Shown here: positions 10,097-17,078 of the stretch, piece after piece | Layout of the letters: each line of letters starts with the position of its first letter | How positions within the stretch are numbered: the first letter of the stretch is position 1 | DNA from: Flavobacteriales bacterium UBA1112 | GTDB lineage: Bacteria > Bacteroidota > Bacteroidia > Flavobacteriales_D > Sanyastnellaceae | Length of the DNA: 49,732 bases | Assembly: GCA_002313415.1 (NCBI GenBank) | Contig: DCBH01000072.1 | Coordinates: 1 to 49,732, forward strand | Reading direction: 5' to 3' | Notes under the pieces: generated by a model | What the model saw: only the letters and a program-made list of their open reading frames with translations | What the model was told of the DNA's origin: nothing | Database searches by the model: none | Position numbers and translations under genes: made by a program

Positions 10097-11527
10097 ATGA
10101 GAATTGCTCTTGTCACATCAACATCGCTGGCTTTGCTGTGCATCAGCTGGGCCGCCGTGGAGATCAAAACACAAACTGGAGTGGAGCCGCTTGACAAGCG
10201 GACCAACGTGTTGTTTGTTGCCATTGATGACTTAAGACCTGAGCTTGGTTGTTATGGCAGCCCAATTGCGCACACGCCAAATTTTGATGCTTTTGCAGAA
10301 AGTGCTTTTGTTTTTGATCGCGCGGTATGCGCAGTTCCCGTATGCGGTGCATCTCGCGCATCTGTGATGACAGGTTTACGGCCCAATGTTGAACGATTCA
10401 GGACTTTTTCGTCACGTGCTGATGAAGATGCACCGAATGTGCCTACCATGGCGGCTTGGCTCAAATCGAACGGATACATCACAATTTCCAATGGGAAAAT
10501 CCTGCATAAAAATCAGGACTCGAAGGAGGCGTGGAGCGAACAACCTTGGAGGCCTCAACGCAATTTCCGTGATTACCAAAATCCTGAAAATGTCGCAGCA
10601 GTCAATGCTGGAGGCCATGGACCTGCAACCGAACGAGGCCTTTCCTCTGCGATTTACGGTGACGACCTGACTTTGGAGAAGAGTTTGGCTGACTTGGAAA
10701 GATTGTCGGGTTCTGATCAACCTTTTTTTCTTGGGGTGGGCTTTTTTAAGCCGCATCTTCCCTTTTGTGCACCAGAGGAATTTTGGAATCTTCATGACGA
10801 GGATTCCATTGGATTGGCCAAGAATCGTTTTGCACCACAACACGCTCCTGAGCAAGCCATGCACGATTATGGGGAATTAAGAGCGTATGAGGACATTCCT
10901 GACGACACTGAATTGGACGTGCCTGATTCGATGCAATTGGTCTTGAGACATGGTTACATGGCTTGCGTAAGCTATGTGGATGACTTGTTTGGTCAATTGA
11001 TGAAAAAGTTGGTAGACAGTGGATTGGCCGACAACACCCTTGTTGTCGTTTGGGGCGATCACGGCTGGCAATTGGGTGAGCACAACCTTTGGGCAAAGCA
11101 TTGCAACTTTCAGACCTCACTGAAAGTCCCTTTGATGATTCGTCTTCCAAACCAGAGCCAAGGCTCACATGTTTCTTCAATGGTGGAGTTGACAGATTTG
11201 TATCCTACCATCTGTTCTGTCATTGGTTTGGCGCAACCTCCTCACGTTCAGGGTACAGATTTGAAACTCGTCACGAGCGAATTTGAAACAGCCCATGAAC
11301 GGTTGACATTTTCAAAATTTCATGGCGGCGAAACGCTCACCACCAAGCGTTTCAGTTATACGGAGTACAGGCATAAAGTGTCGGATAAGTTCTTGGCATC
11401 CATGCTTTTCGACCTGGCGGTGGACCCCAATGAGAATGACAATGTCACGGACTCGTCGACTTACGCGTCAATCAAAGCTGACTTGTCTTTTCAATTGGAT
11501 TCTCTTCGCATACTTTCGAGGAAGTAA
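10097..11527 (+). CDS. Sulfatase, iduronate-2-sulfatase-like (S1 family)
   Basis: About 476 residues from ATG 10097, which starts a signal peptide. The type I sulfatase core is clear: NVLFVAIDDLRPELGCYG with two Asp metal ligands (about 44 and 45), the formylglycine site CGASR at Cys83 (the C-x-A-x-R variant of CxPxR), GKILHKN, FFLGVGFFKPHLPF, and VVWGDHGWQLGEH...WAKH near the C-terminus. These features match iduronate-2-sulfatase-like bacterial enzymes (S1_7-like). Activity needs a formylglycine-generating enzyme encoded elsewhere. Placement beside two glycosidases and a CBM protein suggests desulfation of a sulfated, probably algal, polysaccharide; the substrate is inference. Confidence 0.92.
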   Translation: MRIALVTSTSLALLCISWAAVEIKTQTGVEPLDKRTNVLFVAIDDLRPELGCYGSPIAHTPNFDAFAESAFVFDRAVCAVPVCGASRASVMTGLRPNVERFRTFSSRADEDAPNVPTMAAWLKSNGYITISNGKILHKNQDSKEAWSEQPWRPQRNFRDYQNPENVAAVNAGGHGPATERGLSSAIYGDDLTLEKSLADLERLSGSDQPFFLGVGFFKPHLPFCAPEEFWNLHDEDSIGLAKNRFAPQHAPEQAMHDYGELRAYEDIPDDTELDVPDSMQLVLRHGYMACVSYVDDLFGQLMKKLVDSGLADNTLVVVWGDHGWQLGEHNLWAKHCNFQTSLKVPLMIRLPNQSQGSHVSSMVELTDLYPTICSVIGLAQPPHVQGTDLKLVTSEFETAHERLTFSKFHGGETLTTKRFSYTEYRHKVSDKFLASMLFDLAVDPNENDNVTDSSTYASIKADLSFQLDSLRILSRK

Positions 11528-11542
11528 ATAAATTTTAAAATA

Positions 11543-12745
11543 ATGAGCATGCAGCGTCTTTTTTTGTTTCTCTGGTCTTTTGGAATGGTGCCTTTTGTTT
11601 CGATGGCTCAAGGAATCCCACAGCCCCAAAATGTTGCGCCAATTTTGAGTGACTCGACGTGCTCGATCAATTGCCAACATCCTGGATATCGTTTGATGAC
11701 CCAGGTTTTGGACGGTGAAACGATTACAAGGGAGTACATTATCCATGTGCCTGCCGGATATCAAAAGGGCGACAATTTGCCTTTGGTCATTGCCTATCAC
11801 GGTTTTGGTGGCTGTGCATATTACTGGGAGGATGAATTGGACAGCAGTGGATTGAATGATTTGGCTGATGAGGAAGGATTCTTTGTAGCCTACCCTCAGG
11901 CGGCATACAGACCTGCCAAGGAGGACACGTATTGGGAGCCGGGATTCAATGGTGGCGAGAGCATTTATTTGGATGACATCTACTTTACCGAGCAGTTGAT
12001 TGGTCACATCCACGATGAGTTTGCAGTGGACTTGTCGAGCACCTATGCCGCTGGATATAGCAATGGGGGCATGCTGACATACAGCTTGGCTTGTTTGCGT
12101 GGCGATTTGTTTTCCGCGGTCTGTGTCATGTCAGGAGCCCTGCTTGACGGGATGGACAGCTGTGACCAGAACAACCCGCTCCCGATGATTATTTTTCACG
12201 GTGTTGCAGATTTTGTGCTGCCCTATTATGGAGACCAATTTTACGCCCCAGTCCAAGACGTGGTTGGGCTATGGCTTACGCACAATCAAATCCCTGCTTC
12301 GAGCCTTGTCTCCACGGAATTGAATGGAGGCAATGTCACTCATGACGCCTATCAGGGTGGTGCAAACAACACATGCTTGTCTTTCTACACCGTGGTCGAG
12401 GAATATGGGGCACCGGGTGATCATGTCTGGTTCACAGAAGACATGGATGGGGTTTCCCCAAATCGAATCATGTGGGAATTTTTCACGGAAGGGTGCGCAG
12501 GAACGAGCGAGGTTAGTGCATCACCACATGCTGTAGCAGAAGCATTCCCTGTGCCTTTCGACGATCGAATTTTTCTTGGAACACCATCCCTCGCCTTGTC
12601 GACATATCGCATGTTTGATTTGCGAGGCGAACTCATTCAACAGGGTCGGGTAGAGGGTGATGCTTCGATTCTCGGGTTGGGTGGTTTGCCTTCTGGCTTC
12701 TACTTGTTGAAGGCAGGAGATGCGACATTCAAGGTCGTGAAGTGA
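11543..12745 (+). CDS. Secreted polyhydroxybutyrate depolymerase/feruloyl-esterase-like hydrolase with T9SS tail
   Basis: About 400 residues, ATG 11543 in an AT-rich leader 15 bases after the sulfatase. Signal peptide to SMAQ. The core is an alpha/beta hydrolase of the LpqC/CE1 type: PLVIAYHGFGGCAYYW oxyanion region, nucleophile elbow GYSNGG with Ser173, a PMIIFHGVADFVLPY segment carrying the likely acid residue, and GDHVWF with the likely catalytic His. The last 75 residues form a T9SS-type domain (EAFPVPFDD, YRMFDLRGELIQQG, LPSGFYLLKAGDATFKVVK). It probably removes ester groups (acetyl or feruloyl-type) from polysaccharide outside the cell, which fits the cluster; a polyester substrate cannot be excluded. 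Confidence 0.82.
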   Translation: MSMQRLFLFLWSFGMVPFVSMAQGIPQPQNVAPILSDSTCSINCQHPGYRLMTQVLDGETITREYIIHVPAGYQKGDNLPLVIAYHGFGGCAYYWEDELDSSGLNDLADEEGFFVAYPQAAYRPAKEDTYWEPGFNGGESIYLDDIYFTEQLIGHIHDEFAVDLSSTYAAGYSNGGMLTYSLACLRGDLFSAVCVMSGALLDGMDSCDQNNPLPMIIFHGVADFVLPYYGDQFYAPVQDVVGLWLTHNQIPASSLVSTELNGGNVTHDAYQGGANNTCLSFYTVVEEYGAPGDHVWFTEDMDGVSPNRIMWEFFTEGCAGTSEVSASPHAVAEAFPVPFDDRIFLGTPSLALSTYRMFDLRGELIQQGRVEGDASILGLGGLPSGFYLLKAGDATFKVVK

Positions 12746-12852
12746 GGCGTCGAAGTTGAGGCAAACGAGCCTTGAGCGTGACTGAATCTTCGCGATTGTA
12801 CGATTAGAACAGATTCAGAAATTTGAAATCACATTTTTCTGGGGATGGCAAT
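12746..12852. other. Convergent intergenic gap
   Basis: The space between two converging genes holds only a weak inverted repeat (CTGAATC/GATTCAG with a 23-base loop) and no U-rich tail; I see no convincing terminator or gene. Confidence 0.4.
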
Positions 12853-14598
12853 TCAAGGACATACCTGACCAAATTGACCTAACAGAAGCAGAACATCGGC
12901 CACGGAGACGATGCCGTCTTGGTTCAAGTCAGAGGGACAGCTTGCACACAGTTGGAGGACTTCTTCTCCATCGTTGCAGTCGTTGTCGTTGGTGTCTATC
13001 AAAAGGGGGTTTGTATCTGAAAAAAACAGTTCAAACCCGTCTGTTAAGCCGTCATTGTCGGTGTCGGCATCTAGGGGGTCTGTTCCAATTTCGATTTCTT
13101 GAAAATCAGAGATTCCATCGTCATCGCTGTCTTGGATTTCGAAAGGTGTTAGGGAAAAATCCATGACAAGTGGGAGGTGGTCGGAAGCAGAATACGTGTC
13201 GTTGATGTCCAACCCGAATTCTGCAAGCACATCGGTTGGTGTGGATTCTGTTTCAAGTACAACCGCGTGCTCCTTGTCAATCACGGCATCGCTGAACAAA
13301 ATGAAGTCCAGACGGCCTGGTGGAAAATTGCCATCGCCATCGTCTCTCCATGTGTGCGTAAAGGGCTGGTGCGAATGCCGTGGCAGGGCGTCTGACCACG
13401 GAGTGCCGTCCCAATCAGGCATGTTGCCAACACCATAGGTTTGAGTCTGGACAATGTCGCCATTCAACAGCGTTTCGAGTTGTTGAACATACCCTACGAG
13501 ATTGAGATCACCAGCGTATACGATTGGCGTATTCTCTTCCAAGTTGCCTTCGTTGCTGACGATCCAAGCCATCATTTGATCTACCTCATCTTGACGAGCT
13601 TCGTCATTGCCGCAACAGCTTAAATGACTGTTGATGAACAGCATGGGCCCACCTAACGAATCAGGGATGCCAATGAGAAGCGGGAATTGTCTGGGAATGG
13701 CATCCCAAGATTGAAGTTGCGGCCACACGGTGGCGGTAATCAAATCCCCTTTTTTTGCGGTTTGCCACCCTTCGTCGGAGCTCAGTGGCAGCCATTCGTC
13801 AAGAAGTGATTTGACCTGCGAAGGGCTTGTTCCTCCGCATTCACTGAATAAAAATACATCTGCATTTAGTGCAGAGAGGATCCGCTCAAAGTGAACTTGG
13901 CGGTTGGTATTGATTAAGCCATTTGCCAAGACGTTGTATGCACAGACTCGAATGGATGATGAATTGGTTTTGGACAGGGTTAAAGGCTGCACATCTTCAG
14001 AAGCAGCATCGCTGAAATCGTAGACAAAAGACAGACCTGCATTGGGTAAGTCGTCGTTGAATTGTGCATCTCTAAACAAAATTCTGATGGAGTCTTGCGG
14101 AAAGAGAAAGGTCCCACCGTCAAGAACAACATTTCGACGCAGCGCGAATTCAAATTCATTGGAGGTGACCGTTGGCGCTGGAATCAAACCAATCTCTGAA
14201 AAGTTTACCTGATCAGCTGGGCCAAAATTGGTGTAGGCAAAAAGTCCATTGAAGTCAATCCCCAATTCAGAACCAAAACCTTCACGGACGGGATACCCAG
14301 TAAACTCATTCATGTCCACATCAATCTGGAGGAATAAATTGTGTGGATACAAGGCATCGGTCAAATCAATTTCCGAGGCCAAGCGCACATAGATAAAAAG
14401 ATGATCGAAGTTGCTACTGACCTTCATTTCCAAAAGGTCGACGGGGGAGGCTTCTTCCCAAGCAGAATCTTCTAACCCTTCGATGTCTGACCAGTCGTCA
14501 AATTGACCGTCAATGACAATTGGGTTGCTTTGGGCTTGGATGGAAGAAAGCGAAGCCATGAGCGCAAAAACCATCCAACCAATTTGAAAGCGTCGCAT
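12853..14598 (-). CDS. Secreted endonuclease/exonuclease/phosphatase-fold protein with CBM9-like, TSP3 and dockerin-like modules
   Basis: About 581 residues from ATG 14598 (a GTG lies directly before it). Order: signal peptide; a CBM9/DOMON-like domain opening IDGQFDDWSDI (about 27-190); an endonuclease/exonuclease/phosphatase domain (about 215-485) with VCAYNVLANG, FLFSECGG metal-Glu region, INSHLSC, YAGDLNLVG and SASDHLPLVMDF, the usual catalytic motifs; thrombospondin type 3 calcium repeats (DSDDDGISDFQE, DTDNDGLTDGFE); and a terminal CPSDLNQDG...GQVCP dockerin-like tail. It could be a secreted nuclease for DNA or phosphate scavenging, or a phosphodiesterase. The modular extracellular architecture and Ca-binding repeats are plain; the substrate is not. 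Confidence 0.85.
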   Translation of the reverse strand: MRRFQIGWMVFALMASLSSIQAQSNPIVIDGQFDDWSDIEGLEDSAWEEASPVDLLEMKVSSNFDHLFIYVRLASEIDLTDALYPHNLFLQIDVDMNEFTGYPVREGFGSELGIDFNGLFAYTNFGPADQVNFSEIGLIPAPTVTSNEFEFALRRNVVLDGGTFLFPQDSIRILFRDAQFNDDLPNAGLSFVYDFSDAASEDVQPLTLSKTNSSSIRVCAYNVLANGLINTNRQVHFERILSALNADVFLFSECGGTSPSQVKSLLDEWLPLSSDEGWQTAKKGDLITATVWPQLQSWDAIPRQFPLLIGIPDSLGGPMLFINSHLSCCGNDEARQDEVDQMMAWIVSNEGNLEENTPIVYAGDLNLVGYVQQLETLLNGDIVQTQTYGVGNMPDWDGTPWSDALPRHSHQPFTHTWRDDGDGNFPPGRLDFILFSDAVIDKEHAVVLETESTPTDVLAEFGLDINDTYSASDHLPLVMDFSLTPFEIQDSDDDGISDFQEIEIGTDPLDADTDNDGLTDGFELFFSDTNPLLIDTNDNDCNDGEEVLQLCASCPSDLNQDGIVSVADVLLLLGQFGQVCP

Positions 14599-14673
14599 CA
14601 CCTCTACAAGATATGATTGAATGCGTTGAAGAGAAATGCCTGAGCAAGCATTGACTCCCCCAAATCGGGTAAA

Positions 14674-14859
14674 TTATTTAGAACGATTCAAAATAACCCA
14701 TTTGAGGTATGTTTTACGAACCTTATCCTTCAGAATTTTGAACTGAACAGATTTGGATTCCATGTGTTCCTGAAATTGGTTTTCAACGATTCGCATCGAG
14801 GCTGAACGCAGCTTCATGCATGGCAGCAGGTAATCGGAATATTCAAAAGTATTGTTCAT
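14674..14859 (-). CDS. Possible small lysine-rich protein
   Basis: A 61-residue frame from ATG 14859 to TAA 14674, starting one base from a perfect hairpin. The product (MNNTFEYSDYLLPCMKLRS...) is basic at its C-terminus (KDKVRKTYLKW, NRSK) and has no signal peptide or membrane segment. It fills most of an otherwise gene-free gap of about 300 bases between the endonuclease-like gene and flavodoxin. I do not recognise it. It could be a small conserved protein or chance coding. Confidence 0.35.
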   Translation of the reverse strand: MNNTFEYSDYLLPCMKLRSASMRIVENQFQEHMESKSVQFKILKDKVRKTYLKWVILNRSK

Positions 14860-14884
14860 CTGGGTGGGCGATTTGCCCACCCAG
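14860..14884. promoter_or_regulatory. Perfect 10-bp hairpin upstream of flavodoxin
   Basis: CTGGGTGGGC and GCCCACCCAG flank the loop GATTT. On the + strand TTTCTT follows, so it resembles a weak intrinsic terminator or attenuator, and it ends 16 bases before the flavodoxin ATG. On the - strand it abuts the start of the possible small ORF. No + strand gene ends just upstream, so a leader attenuator or a protein site is as plausible as a terminator. Confidence 0.6.
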
Positions 14885-14900
14885 TTTCTTCCACAACAAC

Positions 14901-15449
14901 ATGGCATCAATGATTCAACTTTATTACGGTTCTGACACTCAAAACACGCACACAGTGGTGCAGGAAAAAATTGTGCCATTGTTAAAAAAGGAGGGTGTTG
15001 CAGTCCGCGACAAAATCATTCCCGAATTAAGCGATGAGGATTGGCGAGATCACGATTTCTTCATTTTGGGAGTGCCCACATGGTATTACGGGGAATTGCA
15101 AAGTGACTGGGAGGCTTATTTCGAGCATTTCAAAACGCTTGATTTCAAGGGCAAGACGGTCGCACTTTTCGGACTTGGTGATCAGTGGGGTTATGACGAG
15201 TGGTTCATTGATGGAGTGGGCATATTGGCTGAAGCTCTCCTTGAAAATGGTGCTGAAATCATTTGTCCTTGGCCAACGACGGGTTATGATTTTCTCAAGT
15301 CACGCGCTTTAAAAAATGAAGGCGAATTTTATGGCTTGGCTCTTGATGAGGACAATCAGTACGAGCTCACTCAGTCGCGTTGTGAAACATGGGTGAAACA
15401 ATTGGTTGCTGAATTGAAGAAAAAGGATTTGTTGCCCGCGATGAGCTGA
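14901..15449 (+). CDS. fldA: Flavodoxin (long-chain type)
   Basis: About 182 residues from ATG 14901; ATG 14910 is an equal alternative and the first 27 codons of the longer open frame are not flavodoxin-like. The FMN phosphate loop is YYGSDTQNT near the N-terminus; LGVPTWYYGELQSDW is the 50s FMN-stacking loop; FGLGDQWGYDEWFIDG is the 90s loop; length and the C-terminal long-chain insertion fit a low-potential cytosolic electron carrier. Flavodoxins replace ferredoxin under iron limitation and also serve bacterial nitric oxide synthase; such a synthase is encoded about 13 kb downstream. The zinc/metal locus follows directly, which may indicate shared metal-stress logic, but no operator is visible here. 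Confidence 0.93.
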   Translation: MASMIQLYYGSDTQNTHTVVQEKIVPLLKKEGVAVRDKIIPELSDEDWRDHDFFILGVPTWYYGELQSDWEAYFEHFKTLDFKGKTVALFGLGDQWGYDEWFIDGVGILAEALLENGAEIICPWPTTGYDFLKSRALKNEGEFYGLALDEDNQYELTQSRCETWVKQLVAELKKKDLLPAMS

Positions 15450-15653
15450 AGACCATTCGCATGAAAGACTGCCGGTCGGCGACATACACGGCCCGCTTCG
15501 TTTGAGTGAATGTGTTCTGTTCTGCAGCAGTGATGTCCTTCCCGGAACAAAGCCAAACTTTTGGATTTGTTGAGCGGGCTTGCAATCAATGCGCGCGACC
15601 CAAATTTCTCTAAACTGGTCTCTCAGTTCTCATCATGCCCCGCGCGTTTGTTT
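15450..15653. other. Convergent gap between flavodoxin and merC
   Basis: About 200 bases between converging genes; short frames here have no recognisable product, and I see no strong hairpin-plus-U terminator. Confidence 0.4.
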
Positions 15654-16073
15654 TCAACCGTGGTGAATTGGGCACTCTGGTCTGCCACATTGACCGCGCT
15701 TCATGTTGTAAAGGTGGAGACCAATCAAGACAGATGCTGCCGAATATTTGAGCCAAGAGGAAAATAGGGCAGGAGCCAAACTCTCCGCAGTTACGGACCA
15801 AGCCAAAAGGACCCATGTCAAGCTGAGCCCAATCCAGACCCATTTTAACGAACTTGTTTTCGAAACGCTGTAAATCGCCATTCCTGAAATGAAGAGAAAC
15901 ACAAAATCGATGGCGCGCCACCACAGTGGGGCCTCACTGCAGCAAGTCTTGGCACAAGCCTGTGCAACGAACAAAAATGGTGTTGCCAGGCAATGCACCA
16001 TGCATAGAAAACTGGCTGCTGCGCCAAGTGAGTCGGATTTGAGCGTGATGAATGCCATGATTAAGTTTGACAT
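15654..16073 (-). CDS. MerC-domain inner-membrane protein
   Basis: About 139 residues from ATG 16073. It has four membrane segments; the first contains the metal-type motif FLCMVHCLATP (about 22-32) and is followed by CAKTCC, and the tail GQCGRPECPIHHG is Cys/His rich. This is the MerC family, known from mercury resistance but in Bacteroidota commonly found beside a Fur-family regulator. It diverges from that regulator here across 56 bases that contain a perfect operator-like dyad, so zinc-responsive control and zinc (not mercury) handling is the better inference. No merA, merT or merP is present in the window. Confidence 0.85.
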   Translation of the reverse strand: MSNLIMAFITLKSDSLGAAASFLCMVHCLATPFLFVAQACAKTCCSEAPLWWRAIDFVFLFISGMAIYSVSKTSSLKWVWIGLSLTWVLLAWSVTAESLAPALFSSWLKYSAASVLIGLHLYNMKRGQCGRPECPIHHG

Positions 16074-16075
16074 GG

Positions 16076-16083
16076 CGAAATTA
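16076..16083 (-). promoter_or_regulatory. -7 element of merC
   Basis: TAATTTCG, two bases from the merC ATG, with TTG 19 bases upstream inside the divergent dyad; matches the Bacteroidota TAnnTTTG-type element with one mismatch. Confidence 0.5.
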
Positions 16084-16096
16084 GTAGCAAACCTTC

Positions 16097-16124
16097 TTGT
16101 TGCAACACGGTTGCATTAATTTTG
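16097..16124 (+). promoter_or_regulatory. Promoter of the Fur/Zur-family regulator
   Basis: TTG, 17-base spacer, then TAATTTTG, an exact fit to the Bacteroidota TTG/TAnnTTTG pattern. The -7 element ends five bases before the ATG at 16130, implying a leaderless or nearly leaderless transcript. Confidence 0.7.
16101..16115. promoter_or_regulatory. Probable Fur/Zur-family operator between merC and its regulator
   Basis: TGCAACACGGTTGCA is a perfect 6-bp inverted repeat around three bases. On the + strand it lies exactly in the 17-base spacer between TTG (16097-16099) and TAATTTTG (16117-16124), so a bound protein would block RNA polymerase; on the - strand it covers the -33 region of merC. The adjacent Fur-family gene makes autoregulation the simplest reading. 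The metal is inferred. Confidence 0.7.
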
Positions 16125-16129
16125 ACATC

Positions 16130-16510
16130 ATGGGTGTGCTGAGAAAGACAAAAAATCTTGAAGAGGTGCTGGAAACCTTCAGGCATTCCCGCCAGGCTTT
16201 GTCCGCCAACATGCTACTCGAACAGTTGTCTGAGGGCATCAACAAATCCACCGTATATCGCTTGTTGGATCGGCTCGAAGACGATGGTGTGATTCATTCA
16301 TTCTTAGCTGCAAATCACACCAAATTTTACGCCTTGTGTCAATCGTGCACATCCGACAAGCATGTTCACAGTCATCCTCATTTTCAATGCTTGTCTTGCA
16401 ATCAAGTCGTGTGCTTGGAAGAGGAATTCAAGCTTCCCAGCATCAATGACATGAATATCCTCGAGGCAGAGGTTTTTCTGAAAGGATACTGCGCTTCATG
16501 TCAATTTTGA
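16130..16510 (+). CDS. Fur-family metalloregulator, probably zinc-responsive (Zur-like)
   Basis: About 126 residues from ATG 16130, placed five bases after the -7 element; a longer frame exists but would start inside the promoter. The N-terminal winged helix includes NKSTVYRLLDRLEDDGVIHSF, the family recognition-helix region. The C-terminal half has CQSC, HVHSHPHF, CLSC and CASC, giving a Cys4 structural zinc site and a His-rich regulatory site, as in the Bacteroidota Fur relatives found beside merC. It probably represses itself, merC and perhaps the uptake genes downstream when zinc is sufficient. Iron (Fur) or manganese sensing is less likely given the partners. Confidence 0.85.
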   Translation: MGVLRKTKNLEEVLETFRHSRQALSANMLLEQLSEGINKSTVYRLLDRLEDDGVIHSFLAANHTKFYALCQSCTSDKHVHSHPHFQCLSCNQVVCLEEEFKLPSINDMNILEAEVFLKGYCASCQF

Positions 16511-16648
16511 CGAACGAAGATTTGAGAGCTACAATCGAGATGTGTCATGCACCATACCGTGAACATTGGTGCTGTTTGTCTTGGACAGACTTTTGACATG
16601 CCCCACATTTGAAATCCAACACTTCAGACTATACCCTTCCTTCAGCTC

Positions 16649-17041
16649 ATGGTACAATTCAGACATTTGAGGACAGTCCTTTGCAAGGTGCTGCTGCTAT
16701 GCGTCTGGATTGCAGGCTTGAGCTTGGATGTAGTTCACCAGTGGGGGCACTTGTTTCATCGATGTTCCCATCACCACAATTTGGCACAACACCGGGGTGA
16801 TGGCGAGAGCCATGTGCTCTGGAGCGGCATCCACAGCAATGACCAGTTCGAAATCTCAGGACAGTGTTGTGCATTGTGCGATTGGATCTTTTCTCCACAA
16901 GAAAATCCTTTGGATGCAGCCAATGTGGTATATCCCACCACGTGGCATACCATCTTCCGTGTGGGTGAAGAACAATCTGCGAAGACGGCGCCTTTTGCGG
17001 GAAGGTTCAAGAGTCGTCGAGGCCCACCCTGTGTGATCTGA
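16649..17041 (+). CDS. Small His/Cys-rich membrane or secreted protein of a TonB metal-uptake locus
   Basis: About 130 residues from ATG 16649. A hydrophobic N-terminal segment (KVLLLCVWIAGLSL) is followed by a His-rich stretch (HQWGHLFHRCSHHHNLAQH) and then a CCALCDWIFSP motif. Small proteins with a signal segment, His cluster and CxxC-aromatic motif directly before TonB receptors are common in Bacteroidota, and this one lies 37 bases before a TonB receptor and 138 bases after the Fur/Zur gene. I infer a periplasmic or membrane zinc-binding accessory. No named family is certain, and the 140 bases upstream show no second copy of the operator dyad. Confidence 0.6.
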   Translation: MVQFRHLRTVLCKVLLLCVWIAGLSLDVVHQWGHLFHRCSHHHNLAQHRGDGESHVLWSGIHSNDQFEISGQCCALCDWIFSPQENPLDAANVVYPTTWHTIFRVGEEQSAKTAPFAGRFKSRRGPPCVI

Positions 17042-17078
17042 ACGTCCTTTTCTCTCGTCTTCTCTCAATCCAACTTTG

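Noticed and set aside
12788..12826. CTGAATC/GATTCAG inverted repeat
   Set aside because: Seven base pairs with a 23-base loop and no T-run; expected by chance.
15654..16073. Mercury-resistance operon based on MerC
   Set aside because: No merA, merT, merP or merR is nearby; the partner is a Fur-family regulator, so zinc handling is more likely.
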